From the NCBI GenBank assembly GCA_019233755.1, contig JAFAMD010000025.1:124001-188000 (forward strand): a DNA stretch of 64,000 nucleotides, given 5' to 3'. Below, in pieces: positions 42,873-51,067 of this stretch. The notes under the pieces were generated by a model, which was given only the letters and a program-made list of their open reading frames with translations, was not told the origin of the DNA and did not search any database. Both the position numbers and the translations under genes were made by a program. Position 1 is the stretch's first letter; every line of letters starts with the position of its first letter. This DNA comes from Acidobacteriaceae bacterium (lineage in GTDB: Bacteria; Acidobacteriota; Terriglobia; Bryobacterales; Bryobacteraceae).

Positions 42873-43182
42873 CATCAGCGTTTGGCAACAAACACATGCT
42901 CACGCGGCGGTGAAAACCGCAGCCCAGTGTTAGATCCTGCTTGCTTAGGCGAGACAGGGCTCTGCCTGTTGGCCTCCTAGTAGATCCACATCAGACGTTT
43001 AGTCCTATAAATTTTTGAACCGGCACCGTAATAGGCAGATCATCACTTGTTGTACAGACATTGGCTGCTCAGGCCAGAGATTCAGGGCCGGTCTACTCCG
43101 AGATGAAGTTCTTAAATCTTTCAACCCCCGATTTCAGGTTTTGGCGCAGACCGGTGATTCTTTCCCTTGAGAGATTGACGCG
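42873..43182. other. 310-bp intergenic with two hairpins
   Basis: GCGGT/ACCGC (42907-42920) closes a GAAA tetraloop. About 40 nt further on, AGGC...ACAGG/CCTGT...GCCT forms a second, interrupted hairpin (around 42946-42973). No T-run follows either, so they are only possible weak terminators or a small structured RNA. The rest is AT-richer DNA before the TTG start of the next gene. No promoter was recognised with confidence. Confidence 0.45.
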
Positions 43183-44001
43183 TTGAAAATTGCCGCGATC
43201 GCTGCCCGAAGGCCCTGGTGGGTTGTTTTCGTCTTCGGGATTCTTCTGTCGGGTACTGATGCGTCTGCACAAGGCCCCGCGGCGGCCGCCCCGGCAGGCG
43301 GGTCCCAGATCGCAAACAATTCTCGGAACGTCAACAACAATCCACAAGCAGCTCTTACTCCAGAGCAGCATAGATTGAAAGCGGCGGCCGAGTTGCGACA
43401 GCAGGAGCATCAGCGCATCCTTGGCGTCTGGCCGAACTTCAACACTTCGAATGTTCGGGATGCAGAGCCGATGTCCCCCGGCCAGAAATTTGAACTGGCG
43501 GCGAAGAGCGCACTGGACCCGTTTACGTTTGCTGTGGTCGGAGTGGATGCCGGCTTGAACCAGGCGCAGAACGAGTTTTCCGGGTACGGGCAAGGGGCAA
43601 AGGGATACGCCAAGCGTTTTGGCGCCTCCTACGCCGACAGCTTCAACGGGACGATGCTCGGCAACGCGCTGTTTCCGGTACTTCTCAAACAGGACCCCCG
43701 TTATTTCCGGAAAGGCACCGGCAGCTTCGGCGGCCGTGTGTTGTACGCACTGGCCTCAACGGTTCGGTGCAAAAACGACGACGGCAAATGGGCGCCGAAT
43801 TATTCGAACGTCCTCGGAAACGTGGCGGCGGGCGGCATCTCGAACCTTTACTATCCTGCGGCCGACCGGGGACCGGGACTTGTCTTCGGACGAGCCCTCA
43901 CGGTTACGGCCGAAGGCGCGATCGGAGCTGTGTTCGTGGAGTTTTGGCCTGATATCTCGCGGAAGTTCTTTGTGAAGCATCGCGGCAAAGATTTGCCGTA
44001 A
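43183..44001 (+). CDS. Exported protein of a family common in acidobacteria; function unknown
   Basis: A 272-residue protein starting at TTG 43183; an in-frame stop lies 15 nt upstream and a GAGAG site precedes it. It has a signal peptide (about 1-30, ending ASAQ), a Gln/Ala/Asn-rich region (about 30-75), then a conserved body with ILGVWPNFNTSNV and PMSPGQKFELAAKSALDP. Later phrases are LKQDPRYFRKGTGSFGGRV and GNVAAGGISNLYYPAADRG. These recur in acidobacterial hypothetical proteins; the fold is not known to me, though it may be an outer-membrane or periplasmic protein. It stands alone, between the regulators and the bshB1-like gene. Confidence 0.72.
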   Translation: MKIAAIAARRPWWVVFVFGILLSGTDASAQGPAAAAPAGGSQIANNSRNVNNNPQAALTPEQHRLKAAAELRQQEHQRILGVWPNFNTSNVRDAEPMSPGQKFELAAKSALDPFTFAVVGVDAGLNQAQNEFSGYGQGAKGYAKRFGASYADSFNGTMLGNALFPVLLKQDPRYFRKGTGSFGGRVLYALASTVRCKNDDGKWAPNYSNVLGNVAAGGISNLYYPAADRGPGLVFGRALTVTAEGAIGAVFVEFWPDISRKFFVKHRGKDLP

Positions 44002-44030
44002 GGACTGCCCGCTCCCGCTAGCATGAGGGG

Positions 44031-44744
44031 ATGGCAGTCGATGTCGTATTGTTCGGCTCGCATCCTGATGACGTGGAATGGGGCGCCGGGGGCATTTCCC
44101 TTCTCCTGCGCGATCACAGTGTATCGTTCGCGATCGTAGATCTCACAAATGGCGAAATGGGATCGCGCGGAACGACGGAGGAGCGCAAGCTGGAAGCGCA
44201 ACGCGCGGCAGAATATCTGGGCGCGAGCGTTCGGGAAAGCCTCAATATGCCCGACGGTGCGCTGGTGGATTCACCGCAAGCGAGGAAACAAATTGCAGGG
44301 GTGATCCGGCGGTATCGTCCCGCGCTCGTGCTGGCACCGTTCTGGAAGGACCGGCATCCGGATCATACGGCTGCCGGCCGTATGGTCCGGAACTCCATTT
44401 TGCATTGCACGCTTCGAAAGTCGGATGATCCGAATCCGCCGCACAAGCCGGCCACCTTTCTCTATTACCTGCTGCATCACTTCACGCATCCCACGTTTGT
44501 AGTCGATATCTCGCATGTGTACGATAGCAAGCTTGAATTGCTCAAGATTCACGACTCGCAGTTTTCGAAGACGGCAGAGGATTTCGGGCTGATCCCGCTC
44601 GGGGTCAGCGATTATCTTTTCGGCCTGGAGTCGCGAGATCGCTTCTTCGGTTCGCTGATCGGTGTGCATCACGGCGAGGCGTTAGTGAGCGATACGCCGG
44701 TGAAGCTGGCGACGGCAACTCAGATTCTGTCAGTCTTTACCTGA
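44031..44744 (+). CDS. bshB1: PIG-L family N-acetylglucosaminyl deacetylase, BshB1 type
   Basis: A 237-residue zinc-dependent deacetylase. Zinc motifs are HPDD (11-14, in GSHPDDVEWGAGG) and HPDH (109-112). The end SRDRFFGSLIGVHHGEALV matches the C-terminus of BshB1, which deacetylates GlcNAc-malate in bacillithiol synthesis. No bshA or bshC is in the window, so another amino-sugar substrate is possible. The last ~90 codons are duplicated directly downstream (fragment at 44801-45073). It heads a run of sugar-metabolism genes. Confidence 0.85.
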   Translation: MAVDVVLFGSHPDDVEWGAGGISLLLRDHSVSFAIVDLTNGEMGSRGTTEERKLEAQRAAEYLGASVRESLNMPDGALVDSPQARKQIAGVIRRYRPALVLAPFWKDRHPDHTAAGRMVRNSILHCTLRKSDDPNPPHKPATFLYYLLHHFTHPTFVVDISHVYDSKLELLKIHDSQFSKTAEDFGLIPLGVSDYLFGLESRDRFFGSLIGVHHGEALVSDTPVKLATATQILSVFT

Positions 44745-45130
44745 ACTGCAGTTCCGGCCCTGTTGGATAATAAGCCTCACTATGCCGAGCGGGAGAGTAA
44801 ATGCATCACTTCACGCATCCCACATTTGTAGTCGATATCTCGCATGTGTACGATAGCAAGCTTGAATTGCTCAAGATTCACGACTCGCAGTTTTCGAAGA
44901 CGGCAGAGGATTTCGGCCTGATCCCGCTCGGGGTCAGCGATTATCTTTTCGGCCTGGAGTCGCGAGACCGCTTCTTCGGTTCGCTGATCGGCGTGCATCA
45001 CGGCGAGGCGTTAGTGAGCGATACGCCGGTGAAGCTGGCGACGGCAACTCAGATTCTGTCAATCTTTACCTGAGATGCAGTCCCGGCCCTGTTGGATAAT
45101 GGCCTCACTATGCCGAGCGGAAGAGTAAAG
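44473..45130 (+). repeat. Partial tandem duplication of about 329 bp
   Basis: The segment from TGCATCACTTCACGC (44473) through the first codons of the dehydrogenase gene (ATGCCGAGCGG...GTAAA) is repeated directly from 44802. Copies differ at roughly a dozen positions and one single-base indel, so the duplication is not brand new. Copy 1 ends in a truncated start of the dehydrogenase gene; copy 2 supplies its true start at 45110. Confidence 0.9.
44801..45073 (+). pseudogene. Duplicated C-terminal fragment of the bshB1-like gene
   Basis: A 90-codon open frame starting MHHFTHPTFVVDIS, almost identical to the last third of the bshB1-like protein but lacking both zinc motifs. No ribosome site is apparent. 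It is produced by the 329-bp tandem duplication and is probably non-functional. Confidence 0.85.
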
Positions 45131-46207
45131 GTAGGGATCATCGGCTCTCGGTTTGAGGCCGATATACATGCTGCATCGTTTCAGATGGTGCCGGAAGAAG
45201 CGGAGGTGGTTGCAGTTGCATCACCGACGCCCGGGAACGCCGAGCGGCTGGCGAAGGAGTACGGCATTCCGCGTTTCTTCCTGGACTATCGCGAGATGTT
45301 GAAGGAGCCGGACATCGAAATGGTGACCATTACAGCTCCGAATGCTCTGCACGCGCAGATGACCCTCGATATCGCGAACGCCGGCAAGCACGTAGTGTGT
45401 GAGAAACCGTTGTGCGTGACCCTTGCCGAGGCGGACGAGATGATCGACACATGCAAGCGGAAAGGCGTTCTGCTGGGCTATGCCGAGGAGCTGTTCTTCA
45501 CGCCGAAGTACGTCAAGGCGAAAGAAATGGCGGATCAGGGAGCTTTCGGCAAGATTCATGTCGTCAAGCAGAGCGAGAAGCATTCCGGCCCTCACAGCGA
45601 GTGGTTCTGGGACGTCGAACGATCGGGAGGCGGGGCGCTGATGGATCTGGGCTGCCACGGGATCGCGTTCTGCTACTGGTTTCTGGGGCGCTCGCCGCTT
45701 AAGAGCGTGTACGCGCAGCTAGGAACCTATGTGCACGCCGACAAGACAAAAGGCGACGATGAGGCCCTCTGTATCCTGGAGTTTGAAAACGAGGCAGTGG
45801 GCGTGGTGGAGAACAGTTGGGCGAAGCGCGGCGGAATGTTCGACCGCGTAGAAGTCTACGGTGAGGGTGGCGTGACCTATGCGGACCTTCACATGGGGAA
45901 CGCCCTTCCGACGTACAGCGAGTACGGGTTCGGCTATGCGGTCGAAAAGGCGCCGACGACCACGGGCTGGAGCTATCCCGTCTTCGAAGAGCATTGGAAT
46001 TACGGTATGCCGCAAGAGATGCGGCATTTCGCAAGATGTGTACGCGGCAAGGAGCCTTTGCAGGCAACGGGCGAGGACGGGCGGCTCGTGATGCAGGCTT
46101 TGTACGCGGCCTATGCTTCCGCAGGCATGGAGCAAAAAATCCACATGCCTTATAAGCCGCAGGCCAAGCGGCCGATTGACGAATGGCTAGGACGCAAAGC
46201 GAAGTGA
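45110..46207 (+). CDS. Gfo/Idh/MocA-family oxidoreductase
   Basis: A 365-residue NAD(P)-dependent dehydrogenase from ATG 45110 (a TTG at 45092 is an alternative). The N-terminal Rossmann domain reads VKVGIIGSRFEADIH, in which the usual GxGxxG is relaxed. The EKP motif lies at 98-100 (HVVCEKPLCVT), and the C-terminal domain has GGGALMDLGCHGI. Substrate is a sugar or inositol derivative that cannot be named. It overlaps the SIS gene by 25 bp. Because of the upstream duplication, its start exists twice, the first copy being truncated. Confidence 0.88.
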   Translation: MPSGRVKVGIIGSRFEADIHAASFQMVPEEAEVVAVASPTPGNAERLAKEYGIPRFFLDYREMLKEPDIEMVTITAPNALHAQMTLDIANAGKHVVCEKPLCVTLAEADEMIDTCKRKGVLLGYAEELFFTPKYVKAKEMADQGAFGKIHVVKQSEKHSGPHSEWFWDVERSGGGALMDLGCHGIAFCYWFLGRSPLKSVYAQLGTYVHADKTKGDDEALCILEFENEAVGVVENSWAKRGGMFDRVEVYGEGGVTYADLHMGNALPTYSEYGFGYAVEKAPTTTGWSYPVFEEHWNYGMPQEMRHFARCVRGKEPLQATGEDGRLVMQALYAAYASAGMEQKIHMPYKPQAKRPIDEWLGRKAK

Positions 46208-47244
46208 AGCCGGCACTGCTCGAAAATATTCTGTCTCAACCGCGCTCTCTACAGCAGGTTGCCGAGTACCAGTTGGGCGCGGGGCAGGATGCGCTGCTAC
46301 GCTGCGCGGAAACGCTTCGAAGCAGCAGACGCGTGGTGCTCAGCGGGATGGGTGCTTCGCTTTTTTCCTGCATTCCCCTCAGCTACATGCTGGCCGAGCG
46401 CGGCGTGCATGCGTTGGCTGTCGATACGTCGGAGCTGCTCTACTTTCTCGAGCCCATGCTAGACCGAGACACGACAGTCGTACTGGCGTCGCGGTCGGGT
46501 GAAAGCGTCGAAGTGACGAAGCTGCTGCCCATTCTGAAACAGCGCGGCTGCCGCACGATTGGTGTGTTCAACGTGCCGGGAAACACGCTAGCCCAGCACA
46601 CCCACGAACAGCTTCTCGTGAACAGCCCGCCGGATGAACTGGTCGCGATCCAGACGTACACGGGAACTCTGGCCGCGCTGGCATTGCTGGGGATGGCTTG
46701 TCTCGGGGAGCTGGATCGAGCGGAGCGGGATGTCAGACGAACCATTGCGAGCGTCGAGCGCGCGCTGACTGAGTTTTCCTCGAGCGATGACGCATGGCGC
46801 GAGTTCTCCGCCGGTTCGGAGCCTGTTTATTTCCTGGGCCGAGGGCCGTCGCTGGCATCGGTGAATGCCGGTGTTCTGCTGATGCACGAAGTGGCAAAGA
46901 TGCCGGCGGTTGGAATGTCCGTGCCGCAGTTCCGGCACGGTCCGGTGGAAGCGGTGGGCAAGAACTTTCGAGCAGTTGTTTTTGGAACGCAACCGGCGAC
47001 GGAAAAACTCGATCTCGCACTGGCGCAAGATCTCACTCGCATGGGCGCGCAGGTGCAATGGATAGGACGAAGGGCGGATGAGAAAACGCCGACACGCTTC
47101 GCTCCCGTGCTGGAGATGATCCCGGTGCAGATGCTCGCGTACCGGCTGGCGGAATCACGCGGGATCGCAATGGGGAAGTTCCGGTATGCGCCTATGATCA
47201 CGTTGTCCGAAGCCGGATTCGCGAACGAGGCTACAGGGAAATAA
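46183..47244 (+). CDS. SIS-domain protein, GlmS-isomerase-like
   Basis: A 353-residue protein with two SIS-type domains (about 35-165 and 200-335). GMGASLFSCIPLSYML and VVLASRSGESVEVTKLLPIL are the typical first-domain phrases; FLGRGPSLASVNAGVLLMHE and QFRHGPVEAVGKN mark the second. This resembles the isomerase half of GlmS without the glutaminase domain, as in AgaS- or FrlB-like proteins. An amino-sugar-phosphate is a plausible substrate. It overlaps the dehydrogenase gene by 25 bp and precedes the next gene by 1 nt. Confidence 0.87.
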   Translation: MARTQSEVKPALLENILSQPRSLQQVAEYQLGAGQDALLRCAETLRSSRRVVLSGMGASLFSCIPLSYMLAERGVHALAVDTSELLYFLEPMLDRDTTVVLASRSGESVEVTKLLPILKQRGCRTIGVFNVPGNTLAQHTHEQLLVNSPPDELVAIQTYTGTLAALALLGMACLGELDRAERDVRRTIASVERALTEFSSSDDAWREFSAGSEPVYFLGRGPSLASVNAGVLLMHEVAKMPAVGMSVPQFRHGPVEAVGKNFRAVVFGTQPATEKLDLALAQDLTRMGAQVQWIGRRADEKTPTRFAPVLEMIPVQMLAYRLAESRGIAMGKFRYAPMITLSEAGFANEATGK

Positions 47245-47245
47245 C

Positions 47246-47887
47246 ATGGCGAATCAATCACCCGATCGAAGAGAAGTTTTGGAAATGCTGGCGAGGGTGG
47301 CGGCGGTAAGCCAGTTCCCCGGTTTCGTTCGTTGGGCGTTTGGCGCTGAAGACGCAAACGATCCAATGAAAATGGGGACAGTCCACGAGGGACAGTCCCC
47401 ATTATCGGCGCAGCAAAAGCCGCATGTATACCAGCCTCAGTTTTTCACCCCGACCGAGTACGCCATGATTGATCAGCTCAGCGAGTTAATCATTCCAGCC
47501 GATGATACGCCCGGTGCCAGGGATGCAGGGGTGAGCGAGTTCATTGACTTCATGACCGCGAGCGATACGACGCTGCAACCGCGGTTTCGGGATGGCCTGC
47601 AGTTGCTGGATGCGCGTGCAACGACGAAATATGGCGCTGTGTTTATGAAATTGCCGGAAGACAAGCAGACGGAACTGCTGCGTGCGGTGGCATACAAGAG
47701 CACGTCCGATACGGAGGGACGGAAATTCTTTCTGCTTGTCCGGGAATACACAGTGATGGGTTATTACACGAGCCGCATCGGCCTGGAGCAACTGGATTAT
47801 CCGGGATTGAAACTCTACGCGCAATCGCCGGCTTGCCCGCACGAGGGCGATCCGGAACATAAGCATCTGCCGCCGCCGAGGTACTAA
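47246..47887 (+). CDS. Gluconate 2-dehydrogenase subunit 3-like protein
   Basis: A 213-residue protein. The N-terminus contains RREVLEMLARVAAVSQFPG, a possible twin-arginine signal. The body has TPTEYAMIDQLSELIIPADD and ARDAGVSEFIDFM, standard for the subunit-3 family, with the C-terminal GYYTSRIGLEQLDYPG. Its partner is the GMC oxidoreductase 2 nt downstream. Subunit 3 is thought to carry the flavoprotein to the membrane or periplasm. A 33-bp palindrome at 47371-47403 contributes 11 codons in frame. Confidence 0.88.
   Translation: MANQSPDRREVLEMLARVAAVSQFPGFVRWAFGAEDANDPMKMGTVHEGQSPLSAQQKPHVYQPQFFTPTEYAMIDQLSELIIPADDTPGARDAGVSEFIDFMTASDTTLQPRFRDGLQLLDARATTKYGAVFMKLPEDKQTELLRAVAYKSTSDTEGRKFFLLVREYTVMGYYTSRIGLEQLDYPGLKLYAQSPACPHEGDPEHKHLPPPRY
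47371..47403. repeat. REP-like 33-bp palindrome inside coding sequence
   Basis: AATGGGGAC-A-GTCC (47371-47384), loop ACGAG, GGAC-A-GTCCCCATT (47390-47403), with only the A-A pair mismatched. Sequences with the GGGGACAGTCCCC core are seen as repeat elements near REP-associated tyrosine transposases in other genomes. Length 33 keeps the frame, giving residues around MKMGTVHEGQSP in the subunit-3-like protein. Confidence 0.85.
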
Positions 47888-47889
47888 GA

Positions 47890-49551
47890 ATGCCCAAAGA
47901 AATGTACGACGTGATCGTAATCGGAACTGGCGCGGGAGGCGGCATGGCGATTCATACGCTGTGCCAGGCCGGGGCGAAGGTGTGCGCGCTGAACGGAAGC
48001 CGGCGGCTGGATCCGAAGAAGGATTTTCGCAATCACCGACAGCCGTACGACATGAAGTATCGGGGCTTCGGCAGTCCGAAATTGCGCCGCGAGTCGATCG
48101 GCTACATGGACAACGAGTACACCGAGGGCATTTGGGAACACGACATTGTGTTCACGACTGCTCCGGGGACGGAATGGACGTGGCGGCGCTGCTTTGCGGT
48201 GGGTGGCAAGACGAACTTCTGGGGACGGTCGTCGGCGCGTTTCGCCGAGATTGATTTCCGTGCGGCGACGCGCGACGGGTATGACGTCGATTGGCCGATC
48301 AGCTATGAAGAAATCGCGCCGTACTACAGCCGAGTGGAACGAATGATCGGGGTTGCGAGCACAGTGCAGAACCGTCCCAGCAATCCGGACGGCGACTATC
48401 TGCCGGCGATGAACTTCCGCTGCATCGACTGGATCTTGCACAGCGGGGGGCAGAAGATCGGGATCCCATATCTTCCCGATCGCATTGCGCAGTTGACCGT
48501 CCCGCACGCGGGGCATCCGGGCTGCCACTTCTGCGCGAACTGCACAGAAGGATGCGATGTAGGCGCGTTCTTTTCCACGCCGTGGTTCTTCCTGCCGGAG
48601 GCGGAAAAGAGCGGAAATCTCGAGATCCGGACGAATGTGCTGGCGAAGAACATTCTCACCGATGAAAACGGGCGGGCCGCGGGTGTGGCGTATATCGACC
48701 GGAAGACGAAGCAAGAGCACGAGGTGTATGGGAAGGCAGTGGTAGTGGCGGCGTCGTGCGTCGAGTCGGCGCGGATTCTGCTTAATTCGAAGTCATCGCA
48801 TTGGCCGAACGGGATTGCCAACTCGAGCGGACAAGTGGGGCGCAATCTCTGCGACCATCTGTACGGCACTACCGCGCGAGGCTATTTCCCGCAACTGCTG
48901 GGACAACCGAGTTTCCCGGACGGCGTGTCGGCGAGCACAATTGCGTGGATGCCGCGATGGCAAAACCTGGAGAATCCGAAGCAGGAGAAGTTCATTCGCG
49001 GGTACTCGGTGTATCCGGACGGCGGATGCGCGGGCTTCCCGTCGTACTTCGATTTGATTGAAGGGTTCGGCCGCGAGTACAAACGCGAGATCAAGCGGCG
49101 CTATCCGACGCCCGTCAGCTTTTACATCCAGGCGCCGTCGCAGCGCAGCGATTCGAATTACGTCGATATCGATCCGGTGGTGAAAGACATGTACGGCATT
49201 CCGGCGGCGCGGATTCACTTCGAATGGGACCAGAACACGCTTCTGATGTGGGAGCACGGCAAACAGGCTTGCGAAGACCTATTGCACGCGAGTGGGGCCG
49301 AGTACCTGGGTGCGGCTGCGGCACCTGACATTCCGGGAACGAGCCTGCACGAAACCGGTACACTGCGGATGGGTCACGACCCGAAGAAGTTCGTTACGAA
49401 CCGATTCGGACAGACGCATGATGTGCCGAATCTGTACGTGTGCGACGCGAGCGTCTTCCCGAACTGCACCGATAAGACGACGACCATTTCCATTCTGGCG
49501 TTTTCGCTGCGCACGTCTGAATACCTCATCGAGAATCTCAAACGGGCATAG
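47890..49551 (+). CDS. GMC-family FAD oxidoreductase (gluconate/sugar dehydrogenase-like)
   Basis: A 553-residue flavoprotein. The FAD motif is VIVIGTGAGGGMA (9-21). A Cys-rich segment, CHFCANCTEGCDVGAF, lies about a third of the way in and is common in sugar dehydrogenases. The GMC C-terminal domain has HETGTLRMGHDP and NLYVCDASVFPNCTDKTTT, with the catalytic His/Asn region. It is the large subunit to the protein just upstream. The substrate (gluconate, glucose or another sugar) cannot be told from sequence; no cytochrome subunit is visible nearby. Confidence 0.9.
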   Translation: MPKEMYDVIVIGTGAGGGMAIHTLCQAGAKVCALNGSRRLDPKKDFRNHRQPYDMKYRGFGSPKLRRESIGYMDNEYTEGIWEHDIVFTTAPGTEWTWRRCFAVGGKTNFWGRSSARFAEIDFRAATRDGYDVDWPISYEEIAPYYSRVERMIGVASTVQNRPSNPDGDYLPAMNFRCIDWILHSGGQKIGIPYLPDRIAQLTVPHAGHPGCHFCANCTEGCDVGAFFSTPWFFLPEAEKSGNLEIRTNVLAKNILTDENGRAAGVAYIDRKTKQEHEVYGKAVVVAASCVESARILLNSKSSHWPNGIANSSGQVGRNLCDHLYGTTARGYFPQLLGQPSFPDGVSASTIAWMPRWQNLENPKQEKFIRGYSVYPDGGCAGFPSYFDLIEGFGREYKREIKRRYPTPVSFYIQAPSQRSDSNYVDIDPVVKDMYGIPAARIHFEWDQNTLLMWEHGKQACEDLLHASGAEYLGAAAAPDIPGTSLHETGTLRMGHDPKKFVTNRFGQTHDVPNLYVCDASVFPNCTDKTTTISILAFSLRTSEYLIENLKRA

Positions 49552-49623
49552 ACCGCCTCTACTTTTCTGCCAAACGAACTGGTGGCGGGCGGATTTACAA
49601 TTCGCAGTAAGATTCTATCTCCT

Positions 49624-49651
49624 TTGTTTGCAATTAGTTATAGAGTATTAT
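49624..49651 (+). promoter_or_regulatory. Possible sigma-70-type promoter
   Basis: TTGTTT (49624-49629) and TATTAT (49646-49651) with a 16-nt spacer, in an AT-rich patch before the 230-residue gene at 49698. Weak match; shown because the surrounding DNA is otherwise GC-rich. Confidence 0.25.
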
Positions 49652-49697
49652 TGAGGCGGCACTGAAAGGACCCTGCGGATACTCGCGATGGACGAGT

Positions 49698-50390
49698 ATG
49701 GCGCGCCAGCCTGAGAAGAAGCCCAGAATCGCGACGGGACCCACAACAAAGGAAGGCAAGGGCAAGTCTGCCCGAAATTCGATCACGCATGGAGTAAGGG
49801 CGAAAGGCACGCTCATTCTTGCCGATGAGAGCCAGGAAGATTTCGACCGCGTCAAGCAGGGTTGGCTCGACGAGTATCGCCCGTCCACGTACGCGCAAGA
49901 GCGGCTGGTGGAGGAGGTTTACCTCAACGATTGGTTTCTGAAACGCGCTGCGCGGCGGTTGCATGAGGCCGAAGCGGCGCTGATGGAACACGCGGATGCG
50001 GGTTGGGATGAGCTGACCGAATATCAGAAGCGGGTGGAGTTGATGCTGCGCTATAAGACGACCCAGGAGCGCTCCTTTCACAGGGCTCTGAGCGCGGTGC
50101 AGGCGTTTCGGAAAGATCTGTGGGCGCGAACGAAGGAGGAGTTCGATCTCAAAGCGAAGATCGCTAAGGTGCGTGCCGAAACCGCGAGAAAGTGCGCGAC
50201 GATTGCGGAGTTGCGGCGGCAAGCAGGAACTCCCCCGGGCCTGGAACCGAGTGCGGAGCGAGCGTTGCAACGGGTCGCGGATGCGATTGCCTCACTCGAA
50301 GAAAGCGTGACAAGGACAAGGCAACGTTTTCCGGGGGATTCGGACGAGATTGAGGACGACGATGGCCCGGAGCTGCTCGGGTGTGGGTGA
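49698..50390 (+). CDS. Conserved hypothetical protein of a multicopy acidobacterial family
   Basis: A 230-residue, highly charged, helical protein. The N-terminus, ATGPTTKEGKGKSARNSITHG, is like the family seen repeatedly in soil acidobacteria and relatives (pattern GP-x-T-x-x-GK-x-x-S-x-x-N-x-x-x-HG). The rest is coiled-coil-rich (LVEEVYLNDWFLKRAARRLHE). The acidic tail ends EIEDDDGPELLG. Function unknown; a role linked to mobile elements has been suggested by its multiplicity, not proven. A truncated second copy of its 3' end lies at 51914-52135. Confidence 0.7.
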   Translation: MARQPEKKPRIATGPTTKEGKGKSARNSITHGVRAKGTLILADESQEDFDRVKQGWLDEYRPSTYAQERLVEEVYLNDWFLKRAARRLHEAEAALMEHADAGWDELTEYQKRVELMLRYKTTQERSFHRALSAVQAFRKDLWARTKEEFDLKAKIAKVRAETARKCATIAELRRQAGTPPGLEPSAERALQRVADAIASLEESVTRTRQRFPGDSDEIEDDDGPELLGCG

Positions 50391-50392
50391 CG

Positions 50393-50733
50393 GAGCCTGT
50401 TTAAGTGGCGGCGCCGGCCGCAGAGTGGCGTTGTTTCGCTAAGCAAAGAAGGGCGAGGTAGCGGCCGCAATAATAAATAAAGCCCACCCAACTCTCATGC
50501 CGGGACGGGCTGCTGGGTGTTTGCCTAGTAGTAGTACGGACATTTGATACCATTTTCTCGTTGGTTCCTGCCTCGCTTGCTCTTCGGCCCATTCGGGTAT
50601 TGTTCGCACGTTGTACGTGGCCGCTGCCTGTTGAGAAGTGCATGGATCAAGGACAAACCGAGGTACCTGCTTATCTGCCGCGGCATGGCTCGGCACGCGA
50701 GTATATTGACTGTGAACACGACCAGATCATCGG
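50393..50733. other. 341-bp intergenic upstream of the toxin-like gene
   Basis: Contains an inverted repeat CACCCA...TGGGTG (about 50485-50519) and AT-rich DNA. A possible 31-codon frame (ATG 50642, beginning MDQGQTEVPAYLPRHGSARE) ends in an ATGA overlap with the next gene; it may be a leader peptide or chance. A longer frame in another register is not supported. The segment lies inside the direct-repeat-flanked island. Confidence 0.45.
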
Positions 50734-51057
50734 ATGAAGCTTGCTCTCTGCACCGTGCCATTCAGACATCGGCATGAGCTCGTGAGGCATTTCGTGCGAC
50801 ACCAGCATGAATTCGCCAACATCACACAAGAGAGATACGAGCAAATGGCGGAAGAGTTTCTTACGGGTATTTTGCCCGCGGGTGTAAGGCAATGCACCCG
50901 CCGCTCAAATGGAGACCTTGTTCGATTCGATCCGAGAACTCTTGAATTCGGGGTCGTCGGGGCAAACGGGTTCATCAAAACTTACTTGATATGCAATCCG
51001 CTCCCGTCTGATAATCTTACGCCTGAGCAGTATTTCGAGAGGCAGTGTCGGAACTGA
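50734..51057 (+). CDS. Polymorphic-toxin-like C-terminal domain, free-standing
   Basis: A 107-residue protein. The phrases HFVRHQHEFANITQERYEQM, then NGDLVRFDPRTLEFGVVGAN and the ending YFERQCRN follow the pattern of small toxin domains found at the C-termini of RHS/CdiA-type proteins and as lone genes (H-x-x-EF...FDP-x-T-x-EFGV...YF). Nuclease-type activity is guessed from that family. It has no long N-terminal delivery domain here. The CPCC-type gene follows 10 nt downstream and is a good candidate immunity partner. No strong ribosome site was seen. Confidence 0.6.
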   Translation: MKLALCTVPFRHRHELVRHFVRHQHEFANITQERYEQMAEEFLTGILPAGVRQCTRRSNGDLVRFDPRTLEFGVVGANGFIKTYLICNPLPSDNLTPEQYFERQCRN

Positions 51058-51067
51058 AGGAACCTTA

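Noticed and set aside
42946-42990. Possible riboswitch-like structure before the exported protein gene
   Set aside because: The hairpins do not match any riboswitch consensus I know (c-di-GMP and others were considered), so only the structure is reported.
49552-49697. Short gap before the 230-residue gene
   Set aside because: Apart from a weak promoter match, nothing supports a gene or RNA.
50544-50777. 77-codon frame starting MIPFSRWF upstream of the toxin-like gene
   Set aside because: It overlaps the toxin-like gene in another frame and has no recognisable family signal.
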